From: Bacillota bacterium
GTDB lineage: Bacteria; Bacillota; Clostridia; Christensenellales; SZUA-584
Reading direction: 5' to 3'
NCBI GenBank assembly: GCA_023459495.1
Contig: JAEWTL010000074.1
Span: 77,714-141,713, forward strand
DNA: 64,000 nucleotides
Numbering within the stretch: the stretch's first letter is position 1; the number at the start of each line of letters is the position of its first letter. Position numbers and translations under genes: made by a program. Shown piece by piece: positions 32,974-41,592 of the stretch. Below the pieces are notes generated by a model that saw only the letters and a list, made by a program, of their open reading frames with translations, had not been told where the DNA came from and made no database searches.

Positions 32974-33303
32974 GTGCATAATAAAGTTGAATTACTCGGC
33001 GAGATGGTTGAAGCAGCACGGTTAAGAAAGAATCTTTCACGATCGAAGCTTTCCGATCAAATTGGGGTAGGGGAACGACATATCTATGCAATAGAGCATG
33101 AAGGAGGCAACCCGAGTTATAGTGTCTTGCAGAAATTGATATACGCATTGGAGTTATCCCCTGACGAAATTTTCTATCCTCAAAACGAAAACACCATTCC
33201 GAAATTAGCGACTTTATTCAGGGCGATTCGCCGACTTGATGACCGTGAAATAAATATAATTAAGATGACGGTTGAAGCGCTTTTGCAAAACAGGCCCAAA
33301 TAA
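32974..33303 (+). CDS. Xre-family helix-turn-helix repressor
   Basis: A 109-residue regulator with an N-terminal Xre/Cro HTH (MVEAARLRKNLSRSKLSDQIGVGERHIYAIEHEG, seen in pieces) and a short C-terminal tail. The GTG at 32974 is preferred because AAGGAGGTG lies eight bases ahead; the GTG at 32968 is too close to it. Such genes control the recombination and transfer modules of Tn1549-type elements. It is the only gene in this part pointing to the right. Confidence 0.8.
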   Translation: MHNKVELLGEMVEAARLRKNLSRSKLSDQIGVGERHIYAIEHEGGNPSYSVLQKLIYALELSPDEIFYPQNENTIPKLATLFRAIRRLDDREINIIKMTVEALLQNRPK

Positions 33304-33442
33304 CGGCTAAAAAGATTACACCAAAAAGAACAGCTGTAAAAAGAGAATGGACGGACAGCGCCTAGTTTAAAGCCCTTTTTTACCAATGGCAAGAATAACG
33401 AAGCCGACCAACTTTACGGTTTCTGGCATTCAAATATAAAGA

Positions 33443-33470
33443 AGCCGGTACAGCATACCGGCTCCTGTCA
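33443..33470 (-). terminator. Terminator of the feo operon
   Basis: AGCCGGTA (33443-33450) pairs with TACCGGCT (33456-33463); read on the minus strand it is followed by TTCTTTATATTT. It is placed just after the FeoB-associated gene. Confidence 0.7.
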
Positions 33471-33475
33471 AATGG

Positions 33476-33658
33476 TTATTTATTTTGCTCATGCCGTATG
33501 TCACAGCCTCCGCAATCAGAGTGGTCAGCATGCCCAGTGCAGGCGCTGCAGCCTGCACAACCGCTGCAACCACCTTTTTTGCTTCGCCGAACAATCCGTA
33601 TAACCGTGAATACAAGCGCAAGCAGGATTATACCACCAATGATGATATCGGCTGTCAT
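33476..33658 (-). CDS. FeoB-associated Cys-rich membrane protein
   Basis: A 60-residue protein with one N-terminal membrane helix (IIIGGIILLALVFTVIRIV), a basic stretch (RRSKK) and a Cys-rich tail (GGCSGCAGCSACTG, later CGGC). This matches the small partner proteins found downstream of FeoB in Firmicutes, thought to help ferrous iron transport. It follows feoB by 18 bp with AAGGAGGATGATATGAC ahead of the gene. The overlapping open frame 33430-33621 is a shadow. Confidence 0.8.
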   Translation of the reverse strand: MTADIIIGGIILLALVFTVIRIVRRSKKGGCSGCAGCSACTGHADHSDCGGCDIRHEQNK

Positions 33659-33676
33659 ATCATCCTCCTTTCCGGA

Positions 33677-35848
33677 CTACGCTTCGTATGTGCTGCCCGC
33701 CATTTTCTTTCCACCGCCCTTTTTGAACAGGCTTACAATACTGATCACGACAATCGCCAGTATCAGAGCACCGAGAATATAGATCATTGGGTTTTCAAGT
33801 ATCGCGACACTCGTGATCGCGCCTTCGCCCGCCGCTTCGATCTCACCGCCCAACTGTATTGCCTCCGAGTTCGGGAAGATTACACGACCAAACAGGTTGA
33901 CGAGCATTGCCAGTACGTACGCAAGCCCAGTCTGATAGAGTATCGCAATCCAAGTCCATTTCCAGCCACCCATCTCGCGTTTGATCGCGCCGATCGCCGC
34001 AAAGCAGGGCGCCGCCAGAAGTGTAAATATCATGAACGCATAAGCCGTGACCGCAGTGAATGTAATGACTGAGTTCGTGCTGATCAGGGCAAAGGTAGAA
34101 ACCACGACTTCCTTGGCAACCAACCCGGTAACGGCCGCCACGCTGGCCGCCCAATTCCCGAAGCCCAGCGGCGCAAAAATCGGAGAAAGGAATTCGCCGA
34201 TACCCGCCAGCATGCTTTCATTGATCTGTTCGGGGTCAAGATACTGAAACGAGAAGCTGAACGACTGCAGGAACCAAATGGCCGCACAGGCTACGAAAAT
34301 AATCGTTCCGGCCTTGATGATAAACGCCTTGCCCTTTTCCCACATGTGGATGCTTACGCCCTTGATGCGCGGCAGCTTGTATTCAGGCAGCTCCATCACA
34401 AACGGAGCGGGCTTGCCTGCAAACAGCTTAGTGCGCTTCAGAATAATACCGGAGAGTATCACCATAACGATGCCGACGATGTACATCGACGGGCCGACCC
34501 ATGATGCTTCACGGAATACCATCGCTACGAACATCGCAAATACGGGCAACTTTGCGCCACATGGAATGAACGGTGTCAGCATGATCGTCATTTTGCGATC
34601 GTTTTCGTTTTCAATGGTGCGTGCAGCCATAACGGCAGGAACGCTGCATCCCGTACCGATCAGCATCGGAATAAACGATTTGCCGGAAAGCCCGAAACGC
34701 CGGAATATGCGGTCCATTATGAACGCAACGCGCGCCATGTAGCCACAGTCCTCCAGTATGGATATGAACAAATAGAGGATCATCAGCTGCGGTACGAACA
34801 CGAGCACCGCGCCCACGCCGCCGAATATGCCGTCAATGACCAGACTAATCAACCAAGGGGAGGCGCTCCAGCCAACAAGCAAACCCTCGACGCCACCTGA
34901 TATCCATCCGATCAGCTCTTCCACCCAGCCGATCGTCCAGTCGCCCACGGTCTGTATGGAAATATAATAAACGCCCCACATGATCAGGAAGAAGATGGGC
35001 AGCGCCAGTATCCGGTTGGTCAAGACCTTATCGATCTTATCCGAAACCGATAGCTTTGGGCGCGCCTTCTTTTTAAATGTGCTTTTAAGCAGCGCCGCAA
35101 TGCATTCATAGCGTTCGTTGGTGATGATGCTTTCCGCATCGTCATCCATCGCGTTTTCCAGCGTTGCGCGCACTCCTTCAAGACCATCCTGCACTTCAAT
35201 GGGCAGCTTCACCTTGCTTAGCAGATTTTCGTCACGTTCGAGCAGTTTAATCGCAGTCCAGCGCGGCTGATAGGCCTTGATATCCGGAACATCCTGAACG
35301 ATATTCTGTATCCGGCTCAGCGTTTCCTCTATCTTGCTGGAGAATTTTTGTGGCTGCGGGGTTGCCTTTAAGGAAAGCGCCTTTTCGATCAGGGCCTGAA
35401 TTCCTGAATTCTTTACGGCGGAGATGGGGACCACCGGACATCCGAAGCGTTCCTCCAAAGATTTTGTATCAATGACGTCGCCGCGCTTCTCTACAACGTC
35501 CATCATGTTAAGCGCCACCACGGTCGGAACGCCCAACTCCACGATCTGTGTCGTCAGATAAAGATTTCGCTCCAGATTGGACGCGTCAACGATGTTAATA
35601 ATCACATCAGGCTTTTCGTTCAAAATAAAATCGCGTGCGATCACTTCTTCAAGTGTGTAGGGTGAAAGTGAGTAAATACCCGGCAGATCCACCACTGTGA
35701 CGTCCTTGACCTTCTTGAGCCTGCCTTCTTTTTTCTCTACTGTCACGCCCGGCCAGTTGCCCACATATTGTGTGCTGCCGGTCAGGGCGTTGAACAGTGT
35801 GGTCTTTCCGCTGTTGGGGTTTCCCGCCAGCGCCATACGAATGCTCAT
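33677..35848 (-). CDS. feoB: FeoB ferrous iron transporter
   Basis: A 723-residue membrane GTPase. G motifs are GNPNSGKTT at the start, DLPGIYSL and ALNMMD; a GDI region follows, then about 8-10 membrane helices with the two Gate motifs, the first in FIPMLIGTGCSVPAVMAART with its conserved Cys. It imports Fe2+ through the cytoplasmic membrane. Start 35848 is preferred over 35866 because the latter ATG contains the RBS (GAGGAGG). The operon order is feoA, feoA, feoB, Cys-rich protein. A DtxR-type palindrome lies between feoA and feoB (35872-35887). Confidence 0.93.
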   Translation of the reverse strand: MSIRMALAGNPNSGKTTLFNALTGSTQYVGNWPGVTVEKKEGRLKKVKDVTVVDLPGIYSLSPYTLEEVIARDFILNEKPDVIINIVDASNLERNLYLTTQIVELGVPTVVALNMMDVVEKRGDVIDTKSLEERFGCPVVPISAVKNSGIQALIEKALSLKATPQPQKFSSKIEETLSRIQNIVQDVPDIKAYQPRWTAIKLLERDENLLSKVKLPIEVQDGLEGVRATLENAMDDDAESIITNERYECIAALLKSTFKKKARPKLSVSDKIDKVLTNRILALPIFFLIMWGVYYISIQTVGDWTIGWVEELIGWISGGVEGLLVGWSASPWLISLVIDGIFGGVGAVLVFVPQLMILYLFISILEDCGYMARVAFIMDRIFRRFGLSGKSFIPMLIGTGCSVPAVMAARTIENENDRKMTIMLTPFIPCGAKLPVFAMFVAMVFREASWVGPSMYIVGIVMVILSGIILKRTKLFAGKPAPFVMELPEYKLPRIKGVSIHMWEKGKAFIIKAGTIIFVACAAIWFLQSFSFSFQYLDPEQINESMLAGIGEFLSPIFAPLGFGNWAASVAAVTGLVAKEVVVSTFALISTNSVITFTAVTAYAFMIFTLLAAPCFAAIGAIKREMGGWKWTWIAILYQTGLAYVLAMLVNLFGRVIFPNSEAIQLGGEIEAAGEGAITSVAILENPMIYILGALILAIVVISIVSLFKKGGGKKMAGSTYEA

Positions 35849-35871
35849 ATTAAATATCCTCCTCAAAATGG

Positions 35872-35887
35872 TTAGGCTTAGCTAACT
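35872..35887. promoter_or_regulatory. DtxR-type operator before feoB
   Basis: GTTAGG-CTTA-GCTAAC, one mismatch from the GTTAGC-N4-GCTAAC palindrome that recurs on this element. It lies 24 bp upstream of the feoB start. Confidence 0.65.
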
Positions 35888-35905
35888 AAACGATCAAAAA
35901 AAATA

Positions 35906-36124
35906 TTATTGCACAACAATATTCTCAGCATCCGCCTTGCGAACCGACAACTCATACCCACGAACCGTCACCTCAATCGGGTCTCCCAAGGGAGCCATCT
36001 TTCTCACAAGCACCGCTGTACCCTTGGTGATGCCCATATCCATGATCCTGCGCTTTACCGCGCCTTCACCCTCCAGCTTTTTGACGGTTACCGTATTGCC
36101 ACAGGGTACCTCTCTTAACGTCAT
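35906..36124 (-). CDS. feoA: FeoA-family protein
   Basis: A 72-residue SH3-like FeoA domain protein (VPCGNTVTVKKLEGEGAVKRR, then MGITKGTAVLVRKMAPLGDP and the final YELSVRKADAENIVV). FeoA is a small cytoplasmic partner needed for FeoB function. AAAGGAGGTATTATAT precedes its ATG. It is the second of two different feoA genes in front of feoB. Confidence 0.9.
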   Translation of the reverse strand: MTLREVPCGNTVTVKKLEGEGAVKRRIMDMGITKGTAVLVRKMAPLGDPIEVTVRGYELSVRKADAENIVVQ

Positions 36125-36145
36125 ATATAATACCTCCTTTTTATC

Positions 36146-36355
36146 TCATACCACGATGCGGTTGGACAACTGTCTGTCCAGCGCAACGCGCGTATCTTTG
36201 ACATTCAGTATTAGATTTCCGGCAATGCTGGAAATCACTGTGACGGGGTGCCCTTCGATGAAACCGAGACGATTCAGGAATTTGACCGTATCGTCTTTAC
36301 CGGTGATCTTCTTAATCGTAACGCATTCGCCCGGCCTTGCCATTGTCAGCGGCAT
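36146..36355 (-). CDS. feoA: FeoA-family protein (first copy)
   Basis: A 69-residue FeoA domain protein (MARPGECVTIKKITGKDDTVKFL, then RLGFIEGHPVTVISSIAG and RVALDRQLSNRIVV). The start 36355 follows GAGGAAG; the longer frame to 36379 has no RBS. It is the first gene of the feo operon, with a degenerate metal-regulator box 27 bp upstream and the divergent DtxR-family gene beyond. Two diverged feoA genes in tandem are common in Clostridia. Confidence 0.88.
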   Translation of the reverse strand: MPLTMARPGECVTIKKITGKDDTVKFLNRLGFIEGHPVTVISSIAGNLILNVKDTRVALDRQLSNRIVV

Positions 36356-36381
36356 ATAATCTTCCTCGCTTTCTCGCAAGA

Positions 36382-36397
36382 GTTAGTCTACGCTATC
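36382..36397. promoter_or_regulatory. Degenerate DtxR-type operator before the feo operon
   Basis: GTTAGT-CTAC-GCTATC matches 10 of the 12 fixed positions of GTTAGC-N4-GCTAAC. It lies between the feo operon and the divergent DtxR-family gene. A further half-site GCTAAC is at 36419-36424. Confidence 0.5.
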
Positions 36398-36524
36398 TTT
36401 CATCATCAGTTTACAACCGCTAACTATGGTTGTCAATAGGTAACCGGGTGCTTATTTGAATATTGCATGTCCTTTAGGTAAATGCTAATATATTTATATA
36501 ATTGATCTAAAGCGAGGTGACTTA

Positions 36525-36893
36525 ATGGAGCTTTATGAGTCCGGAGAAAATTATCTGGAAACAATACTTGTTTTAAATAATAAAAACGGACACGTTCGTT
36601 CAATTGATATTGCCCGTACATTATCTTTTTCAAAGCCGAGCGTCAGCCGTGCTATGTCGCTGCTGAAAGAAGGAGGGTATATCAAAATAGATAGAGATGG
36701 TTATATCGAATTGACTGACTCAGGGCTTCAAATTGCAAAAAAGATATACCGACGCCATATTATGCTTACGGAATGGCTTACCGCTATTGGTGTAAGCCCG
36801 GATACCGCCAGCCAGGATGCTTGCCGGATGGAGCATGTCATCAGTCAGGAAACTTTTGAAAAAATGGGAGAGCACATTAAAAGTAAGCAGTGA
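36525..36893 (+). CDS. DtxR/MntR-family metal-dependent repressor
   Basis: A 122-residue regulator. Its winged-helix domain (YLETILVLNNKNGHVRSIDIARTLSFSKPSVSRAMSLLKEGGYI, in parts) is followed by a dimerisation domain with metal-ligand residues (RRHIMLTEWL and CRMEHVISQETFEKM). Such proteins bind DNA when loaded with Fe2+ or Mn2+. It lacks the SH3 domain, as MntR does. It is divergent from the feo operon and is the natural candidate to bind the GTTAGC-N4-GCTAAC boxes; a second relative at 41203-41592 is the alternative. Confidence 0.87.
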   Translation: MELYESGENYLETILVLNNKNGHVRSIDIARTLSFSKPSVSRAMSLLKEGGYIKIDRDGYIELTDSGLQIAKKIYRRHIMLTEWLTAIGVSPDTASQDACRMEHVISQETFEKMGEHIKSKQ

Positions 36894-36936
36894 AATAAAT
36901 CGTGGAAAACCTTTCAATATACCTCCGCGGACGTCC

Positions 36937-37563
36937 TTACTTTTCAGCTTTATTGCAAACGACATAAGCAAGCGGAAACGAGGCGTCCAAAAGTGTCTCC
37001 TCGACTGTAACAAAGCCGTTCTCACGGAGGAACTGGCGAAAGCTTGACTGTGTCCATCGATGATACGCACGGAAGCCTGTCAACGTCATCAGGCGGGAAA
37101 GAACAGCAGCCTTTTTACTTCCGGCATGCACAAATGTTGGCGCAATCAAATATCCTTCCGTCGTCAGCACCCTTTTGATTTCAGCCAGCGCCTTCTCGGG
37201 CTGCGGCATGATATGCAGCGTGTTGGCGATGATAACGACATCGTAACTTTCCTCATCATACGGCAGAGCGTACGCATCCTGCACAGAAAAATGTACGTTT
37301 GCAATACCCATTCGCTGCGCTTTATTCTGCGACCTGGCAATCATATCGGGTGACAGATCGATAGCTTCGATGCTGCGGGCGCTGCCTGCAATACCCAGAG
37401 ACAGGATTCCCGTACCGGTCGCGATCTCCAGTACGCGCGATTTCGGTTCCAGACGCTTCTTTATCCGCTCAATCATTTCGCCATAGGCGGGAATATCTTT
37501 TTTCATAAAGATGTCGTAAATACCGGAGAACCGGTTCCAGACTTTTGTTTCATTTCTTGTCAT
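36937..37563 (-). CDS. Class I SAM-dependent methyltransferase
   Basis: A 208-residue methyltransferase of the UbiE/Methyltransf_11 kind. Motif I is VLEIATGTGILSLGIAG, the acidic loop EAIDLSPDMIARS, motif IV SYDVVIIANTLHIMPQPEKAL. Start 37563 is preferred over 37575, because GAGG sits six bases ahead. The substrate is unknown. A perfect GTTAGC-N4-GCTAAC palindrome lies 28 bp upstream, so it is a single-gene, probably iron-regulated unit. Confidence 0.85.
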   Translation of the reverse strand: MTRNETKVWNRFSGIYDIFMKKDIPAYGEMIERIKKRLEPKSRVLEIATGTGILSLGIAGSARSIEAIDLSPDMIARSQNKAQRMGIANVHFSVQDAYALPYDEESYDVVIIANTLHIMPQPEKALAEIKRVLTTEGYLIAPTFVHAGSKKAAVLSRLMTLTGFRAYHRWTQSSFRQFLRENGFVTVEETLLDASFPLAYVVCNKAEK

Positions 37564-37590
37564 GATTGACCTCATAAATAATATCCGCTA

Positions 37591-37606
37591 GTTAGCTGTT
37601 GCTAAC
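37591..37606. promoter_or_regulatory. DtxR-type operator before a methyltransferase gene
   Basis: Perfect GTTAGC-TGTT-GCTAAC palindrome 28 bp upstream of the start codon. Confidence 0.75.
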
Positions 37607-37687
37607 ACCATATTACTCTTCCTTTCATGTGTTGTCAATAATCACCACACCTACGTATACGTCGACGAAAAATCCGAAAGAAAGAGA

Positions 37688-37717
37688 AAACCTCCGGCCT
37701 AATCCGAAGGTTTCTAT
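37688..37717 (-). terminator. Terminator after the MATE gene
   Basis: AAACCTTCGG and CCGGAGGTTT (minus-strand reading) form a stem with one or two mismatches, followed by TCTCTTTC. Confidence 0.6.
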
Positions 37718-37741
37718 TCCTGTGAATATGTCCAGCCACCC

Positions 37742-39142
37742 TTATTCCGTTTCCACCACGATATTTGTTTTAGCTGGTTTTTGATTTTCTGAGCGCAGAG
37801 ACTTAAATGTCTGCGCGAACATCAGGAAAGTCACAAGAGAGATCAGTATATCAATTGCTGTCGATCCAAAATAGACCCACTGAACGCCAAGCATTTTAGG
37901 CAGCACCAACATGACCGGTACATACAGCACGAGCTGCCTCAATATACCCATAATGCTGGCCGCTTTGCCCCTGTTGATTGCCGGGAAGAACGTCATAGCC
38001 ATAAACACCACAGGAAGTGCCGGCAGCATCACCATAAATATACGGAAGTTCATAAGACTGGCTGCGTCAAACAATGTGTCCGGCAGCATGGGGGAGAGCA
38101 GCGCCTGCGGATAGAACATCAAAAGCAACCAAAATGGCAGCATCAGTATGACACCGCTCAGTGTGAATACCTTGGCGCTTTTGATTACACGATCGTTTTG
38201 TTCTGCTCCGAAGTTGATCCCTGCCACCGGCTGCAGCGCGCGCATCAGCCCGAAAAGCGGCGTCAGCATAAGTGTAAATATCCGGTATGTGGCTCCGTAA
38301 AACGCGATATCCGATGTGGTTCCCACCCCAGACAGTGCGTTAAACACCACGATAGCCTGCACCAGCGACATCACGGCCATGATGAGTGACGACATCCCCA
38401 TCGACATGATCGCCTTCACGATCTTTTTATCCCTGTATATCTTGAAAGGATGTCCTTCAAAAGAGGCCTTGCCGCGTTTAAAATATGCAAGACCGAGTAT
38501 CGTATATACCAGCATGCCAAGGTTGGTTCCCCATGCCGCACCGGCTGCGCCCAAATGCAGTAGCCCCACCAGAATATAGTTGGCAAAAATGTTTATGGCA
38601 AGCCCCGCGCCCATCATGACTGCGGCAGATTTCATTTTGCCCTCTGCACGCACCACCATGTTGCAGGCAAGGCCATGCACCCAAAACAGCGAGCCGATCA
38701 CTGTCACCTTGAAATACTCCGTACCTTGAACCAGCGCCTCACCTTCGCCTCCCATAAATCGGACAAGCGGCTCGGCAAAAATATAAGCGGCTACACTAAA
38801 AATGATGCTGGCGACCAGTGACAGGTAATTGACGTTGCCCAATATCCGGTTCTGCGTCCATTTGTCGTTCGCACCCAGCGCAATCGATAAGGCTGAACCC
38901 GCACCCACACCGATCAGCGAGCCGATACCCAGCGTCATTTGGGATAGCGGATATGCAAGGGATACGCCGGCCAAAGCCGTTTCTCCCACATAGCTGCCTA
39001 CGAATATGGCGTCAAAGACTGAATTGAGGCCGTACAGCACCATTGCTATGATTGCAGGCCACGATATACGCCACATCACTTTCCACATATTTTCATTCAA
39101 TATCATCAACTTTTGTTTCTCTTTACTCAATGCTCTACTCAT
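37742..39142 (-). CDS. MATE-family efflux transporter
   Basis: A 466-residue membrane protein with twelve hydrophobic segments in two homologous halves (WRISWPAIIAMVLYGLNSVFDAIFVG starts the first, MGMSSLIMAVMSLVQAIVVFNALSG the second). MATE pumps export drugs, metabolites or siderophores using Na+ or H+. Start 39142 follows AAAGGAG; the frame open to 39190 has no RBS. It sits downstream of the AraC/ABC deletion scar in a metal-acquisition island, so export of a metallophore is possible, though drug efflux is equally compatible. Confidence 0.87.
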   Translation of the reverse strand: MSRALSKEKQKLMILNENMWKVMWRISWPAIIAMVLYGLNSVFDAIFVGSYVGETALAGVSLAYPLSQMTLGIGSLIGVGAGSALSIALGANDKWTQNRILGNVNYLSLVASIIFSVAAYIFAEPLVRFMGGEGEALVQGTEYFKVTVIGSLFWVHGLACNMVVRAEGKMKSAAVMMGAGLAINIFANYILVGLLHLGAAGAAWGTNLGMLVYTILGLAYFKRGKASFEGHPFKIYRDKKIVKAIMSMGMSSLIMAVMSLVQAIVVFNALSGVGTTSDIAFYGATYRIFTLMLTPLFGLMRALQPVAGINFGAEQNDRVIKSAKVFTLSGVILMLPFWLLLMFYPQALLSPMLPDTLFDAASLMNFRIFMVMLPALPVVFMAMTFFPAINRGKAASIMGILRQLVLYVPVMLVLPKMLGVQWVYFGSTAIDILISLVTFLMFAQTFKSLRSENQKPAKTNIVVETE

Positions 39143-39153
39143 ATTTAACTCCT

Positions 39154-39267
39154 TTATGTCTGATTGGAAGCAACACCCGCAAGCTTCCAACCGATCGCTT
39201 TTTTGCGGACACCGATAAAATCCGAATAGCTACCCTTCTGCGCTTTAAACTCATCATGCGTGCCGCG
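39154..39267 (-). pseudogene. C-terminal remnant of an ABC transporter ATPase
   Basis: In the same frame as the truncated AraC gene, directly after its TAG stop, 37 codons read RGTHDEFKAQKGSYSDFIG and RKKAIGWKLAG, ending in TAA. This is the end of an exporter-type ABC protein (compare GTHEALLSKGGLYKTMWDEY and WRIS at the end of the ABC gene at 46529-48337). All upstream ABC sequence is missing, so an internal deletion joined an AraC gene to the tail of a YbtPQ-like gene. Confidence 0.65.
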
Positions 39268-39825
39268 CTATATGAAATATGGGAATCGTATCTTATCCGG
39301 AATATGATACAGTTCGGAGAATATATGCTGTACCCCGTCCGACGCGCGCATGATAAACGGCTTCTCGCCTGTACAGAATTTTGTTTTAAGCACCCTTAAG
39401 CCGACAGGTATGCCGCCAATGACATTTGCCAGCATCTGTGTTGCTTCCTCAATGTAGGCGGCAATCGTAATGCCGTGATAGTGGCTCAAGGGTAAACCGA
39501 AATGCTGTTGGTGCCGCTCCTTAGTCGTAATTTGCATGTCGCCCTGCTGCAGGTAAAAATACGATCCGCTCTCAAACTGCCATTCGAGGCGCCCTTCACG
39601 ACAATGGTCGAAGCTGATCATTTCAATCCCAGGCGTCATCTCAGAAAAGCAACTCTGCATATGAAAATCGTCGTATATCAGATCGATGCCCGGTAGCACA
39701 TGATAGCAAGTCATCATCCCTTCGCCCGTGGCATCCTCCACCCTGTAAACCTCAACATTGTCGTCGCCGCTTACTTTAAATACGTTATCGCCATAGTATA
39801 TTTTCTGCTCAATTGACAGCCCCAT
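39268..39825 (-). pseudogene. AraC-family regulator truncated before its DNA-binding domain
   Basis: A 185-residue product equal to the N-terminal sensing part of AraC regulators of the YbtA/PchR-like group (CYHVLPGIDLIYDDFHMQSCF, then SYFYLQQGDMQITTKER and HYHGITIAAYIEEA). It ends at HIPDKIRFPYFI, just where members normally continue into the two helix-turn-helix motifs. It therefore cannot bind DNA in the usual way. The sequence after the stop is an ABC-transporter tail in the same frame, showing a deletion. Relatives sense siderophores and activate uptake genes. Confidence 0.75.
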
Positions 39826-39902
39826 GTTTCACCTCGCAACCACCATTTTGGGCGTATTTATTGAGACATATCCTAACTATGCATCCTCAAGGGGATTAGA
39901 AA

Positions 39903-40559
39903 CTATTTTACGCAGTGAAAGCACGCGATGGACTTGACGTGTTCCAGCCGCACCTCGCAGTACCGTTCCTTTAGAATGCCGCGCAGTTCCTCGAGTGTTA
40001 AGAAGGGCGGTGTGAACCACCCTTTTGCATCATATATGCTGCACACTGCAATGTCGGTTATACGCCGCTGTCCTCGGATATAAAAACATCCACAGAAGAT
40101 GCCGCCTTTTTTAAGCACCCTGTCCGTTTCTTCAAACGCTTTTTGTTTGTTTGGGAAAGCGTGAAAACCATTCATAGAGAACACCATATCAAAGCTTAAG
40201 TCTTCAAAGGGCAAGGCTCCCACGTCGCCCTGTACAAAGGAGATTTGCCCGCAAAGCGCCAAGCGTTCCCTTGCCTTGGCAAGCATATCTGAAGAGTAGT
40301 CAAGCGCCGTGATGTGCGCGGCCTTCAGTTTTTTGTATTTTCTGAACGTATGAACCCCGGTACCCACCGGAACGTCCAGAAGCTCACCGGTAAAGCTATC
40401 GGGGATATACGACAGTACCTTATGAACATAATCCTTGTCGTCGATGCCCCAGATGATTTTATTGTAGAGATTGAACCAAATCCCTTGTGAGGTGAGCGCG
40501 TCATCATAGATATCCTTATACGCCCGATATCCGGTCTCAATTCTTTTCAAATCCGTCAT
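39903..40559 (-). CDS. Class I SAM-dependent methyltransferase
   Basis: A 218-residue methyltransferase with motif I LLDVPVGTGVHTFRKY, acidic loop ALDYSSDMLAKARERL and motif IV LSFDMVFSMNGFHAFPNKQKAF. The substrate is unknown. Its start overlaps the stop of the next methyltransferase by four bases, so the two are translated together, downstream of a DtxR-family gene. This three-gene unit (repressor, methyltransferase, methyltransferase) resembles arrangements linked to metal resistance or to modification of small metabolites, without certainty. Confidence 0.83.
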   Translation of the reverse strand: MTDLKRIETGYRAYKDIYDDALTSQGIWFNLYNKIIWGIDDKDYVHKVLSYIPDSFTGELLDVPVGTGVHTFRKYKKLKAAHITALDYSSDMLAKARERLALCGQISFVQGDVGALPFEDLSFDMVFSMNGFHAFPNKQKAFEETDRVLKKGGIFCGCFYIRGQRRITDIAVCSIYDAKGWFTPPFLTLEELRGILKERYCEVRLEHVKSIACFHCVK

Positions 40560-41200
40560 GCTCGTTCCCCTTTCTCAGACTTCTGCGCGATTATGCATAT
40601 CCAGGTTTTACTCGGGTGCCGAAAAGACGTTATGTTAATATATCCCGCTTTCTTAAGCGTCAAAACCAGTTCTTCTTCTGAATAAACTTTCATTCCAAGG
40701 GTATTGGTAAAATAACGATATTTATCAGGGTTCGTCTCGTCCCAGACTGCCTCATTACAGATGAATACCCTGCCACCCGGCTTTAATACCCGGTAAACTT
40801 CACCCATATCATCCACAATGTCTGGCCAGAAGTATACCGTTTCAAATGCTGTAGCAATATCAAACGTTTCTGTCTTAAACGGCATTTGCGATACGCCGCC
40901 CTGCACAATCACCGCCCTTTCCTTCAATACCGAATCGGCGTTCAGTCTGCGTGATTTTCTTACGCTTAGTGCTGAATAATCTATACCAAAAACACGGCCG
41001 GATGGTGTTTTTCTGACTAAACTCTTAATGTTTTTTCCTCCGCCGCAACCAATATCGAGTATTTGATCACTTGTTATTACTTTTAAATGCTTCAATCCCC
41101 ATATGGCCATTGGCCGATGACCGACATTCATGGAACAAAGCGTGACTTTGCCCCAAAAGCCCTGGGGTTTACGTGTATTTTTTAATATCTCCTTCAGCAT
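40556..41200 (-). CDS. Class I SAM-dependent methyltransferase
   Basis: A 214-residue methyltransferase of the Methyltransf_11/25 kind: motif I ILDIGCGGGKNIKSLV, acidic loop GIDYSALSVRKSRRL, then SQMPFKTETFDIATAFETVYFW. It differs clearly in sequence from its neighbour, so the pair is not a recent duplication. It begins two bases after the DtxR-family gene and overlaps the next methyltransferase, making one operon. The N-terminal part (GKVTLCSMNVGHRPMAIWGL) is typical of small clostridial methyltransferases of unknown substrate. Confidence 0.84.
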   Translation of the reverse strand: MLKEILKNTRKPQGFWGKVTLCSMNVGHRPMAIWGLKHLKVITSDQILDIGCGGGKNIKSLVRKTPSGRVFGIDYSALSVRKSRRLNADSVLKERAVIVQGGVSQMPFKTETFDIATAFETVYFWPDIVDDMGEVYRVLKPGGRVFICNEAVWDETNPDKYRYFTNTLGMKVYSEEELVLTLKKAGYINITSFRHPSKTWICIIAQKSEKGERA

Positions 41201-41202
41201 GT

Positions 41203-41592
41203 CTAAATACCCTCAACAGCAGATTGGCTTATGTCTATTGCCTTCCTCATTCTATCAATGACTGCAGCACCAACAACATGTTCCAGCCTGCATGCCTCTT
41301 CCATCGCAAGCTTCGGATCAATGCTCAGCTTTGATACAAGATAATCGGCAATGATCTTCTGCTTTTCGCAAATATTTCGCGCCTTTTTGGCGCCTTCCCT
41401 GGTAATCTCAATGTGCCCATATGTGGCGTGATTGAGCAGACCTTCCTTGGAGAGCTTTTTTACAGCACGGTTCACGCTCGACTTACTGACCCTCAGCGCA
41501 TTGGCAACATCTGTCGCGCGTATCTCTGGCCCTTTTATTGACAGCCGGTATATCTCTTTCAGATACATTTCCGTCGATTCGCTGTATTCCAT
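41203..41592 (-). CDS. DtxR/MntR-family metal-dependent repressor (second)
   Basis: A 129-residue regulator with a winged-helix domain (YLKEIYRLSIKGPEIRATDVANALRVSKSSVNRAVKKLSKEGLL, in parts) and a dimerisation domain containing CEKQKIIADYL and CRLEHVVGAAVIDRM, where metal ligands lie. It is distinct from the relative at 36525-36893. It heads an operon with two methyltransferase genes, and no perfect GTTAGC palindrome precedes it, so it may recognise another sequence or metal. Confidence 0.86.
   Translation of the reverse strand: MEYSESTEMYLKEIYRLSIKGPEIRATDVANALRVSKSSVNRAVKKLSKEGLLNHATYGHIEITREGAKKARNICEKQKIIADYLVSKLSIDPKLAMEEACRLEHVVGAAVIDRMRKAIDISQSAVEGI

Noticed and set aside
33430..33621. 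63-codon minus-strand gene overlapping the FeoB-associated gene
   Set aside because: The overlapping frame at 33476-33658 has the membrane helix, the Cys-rich tail and an RBS; this one is a shadow.
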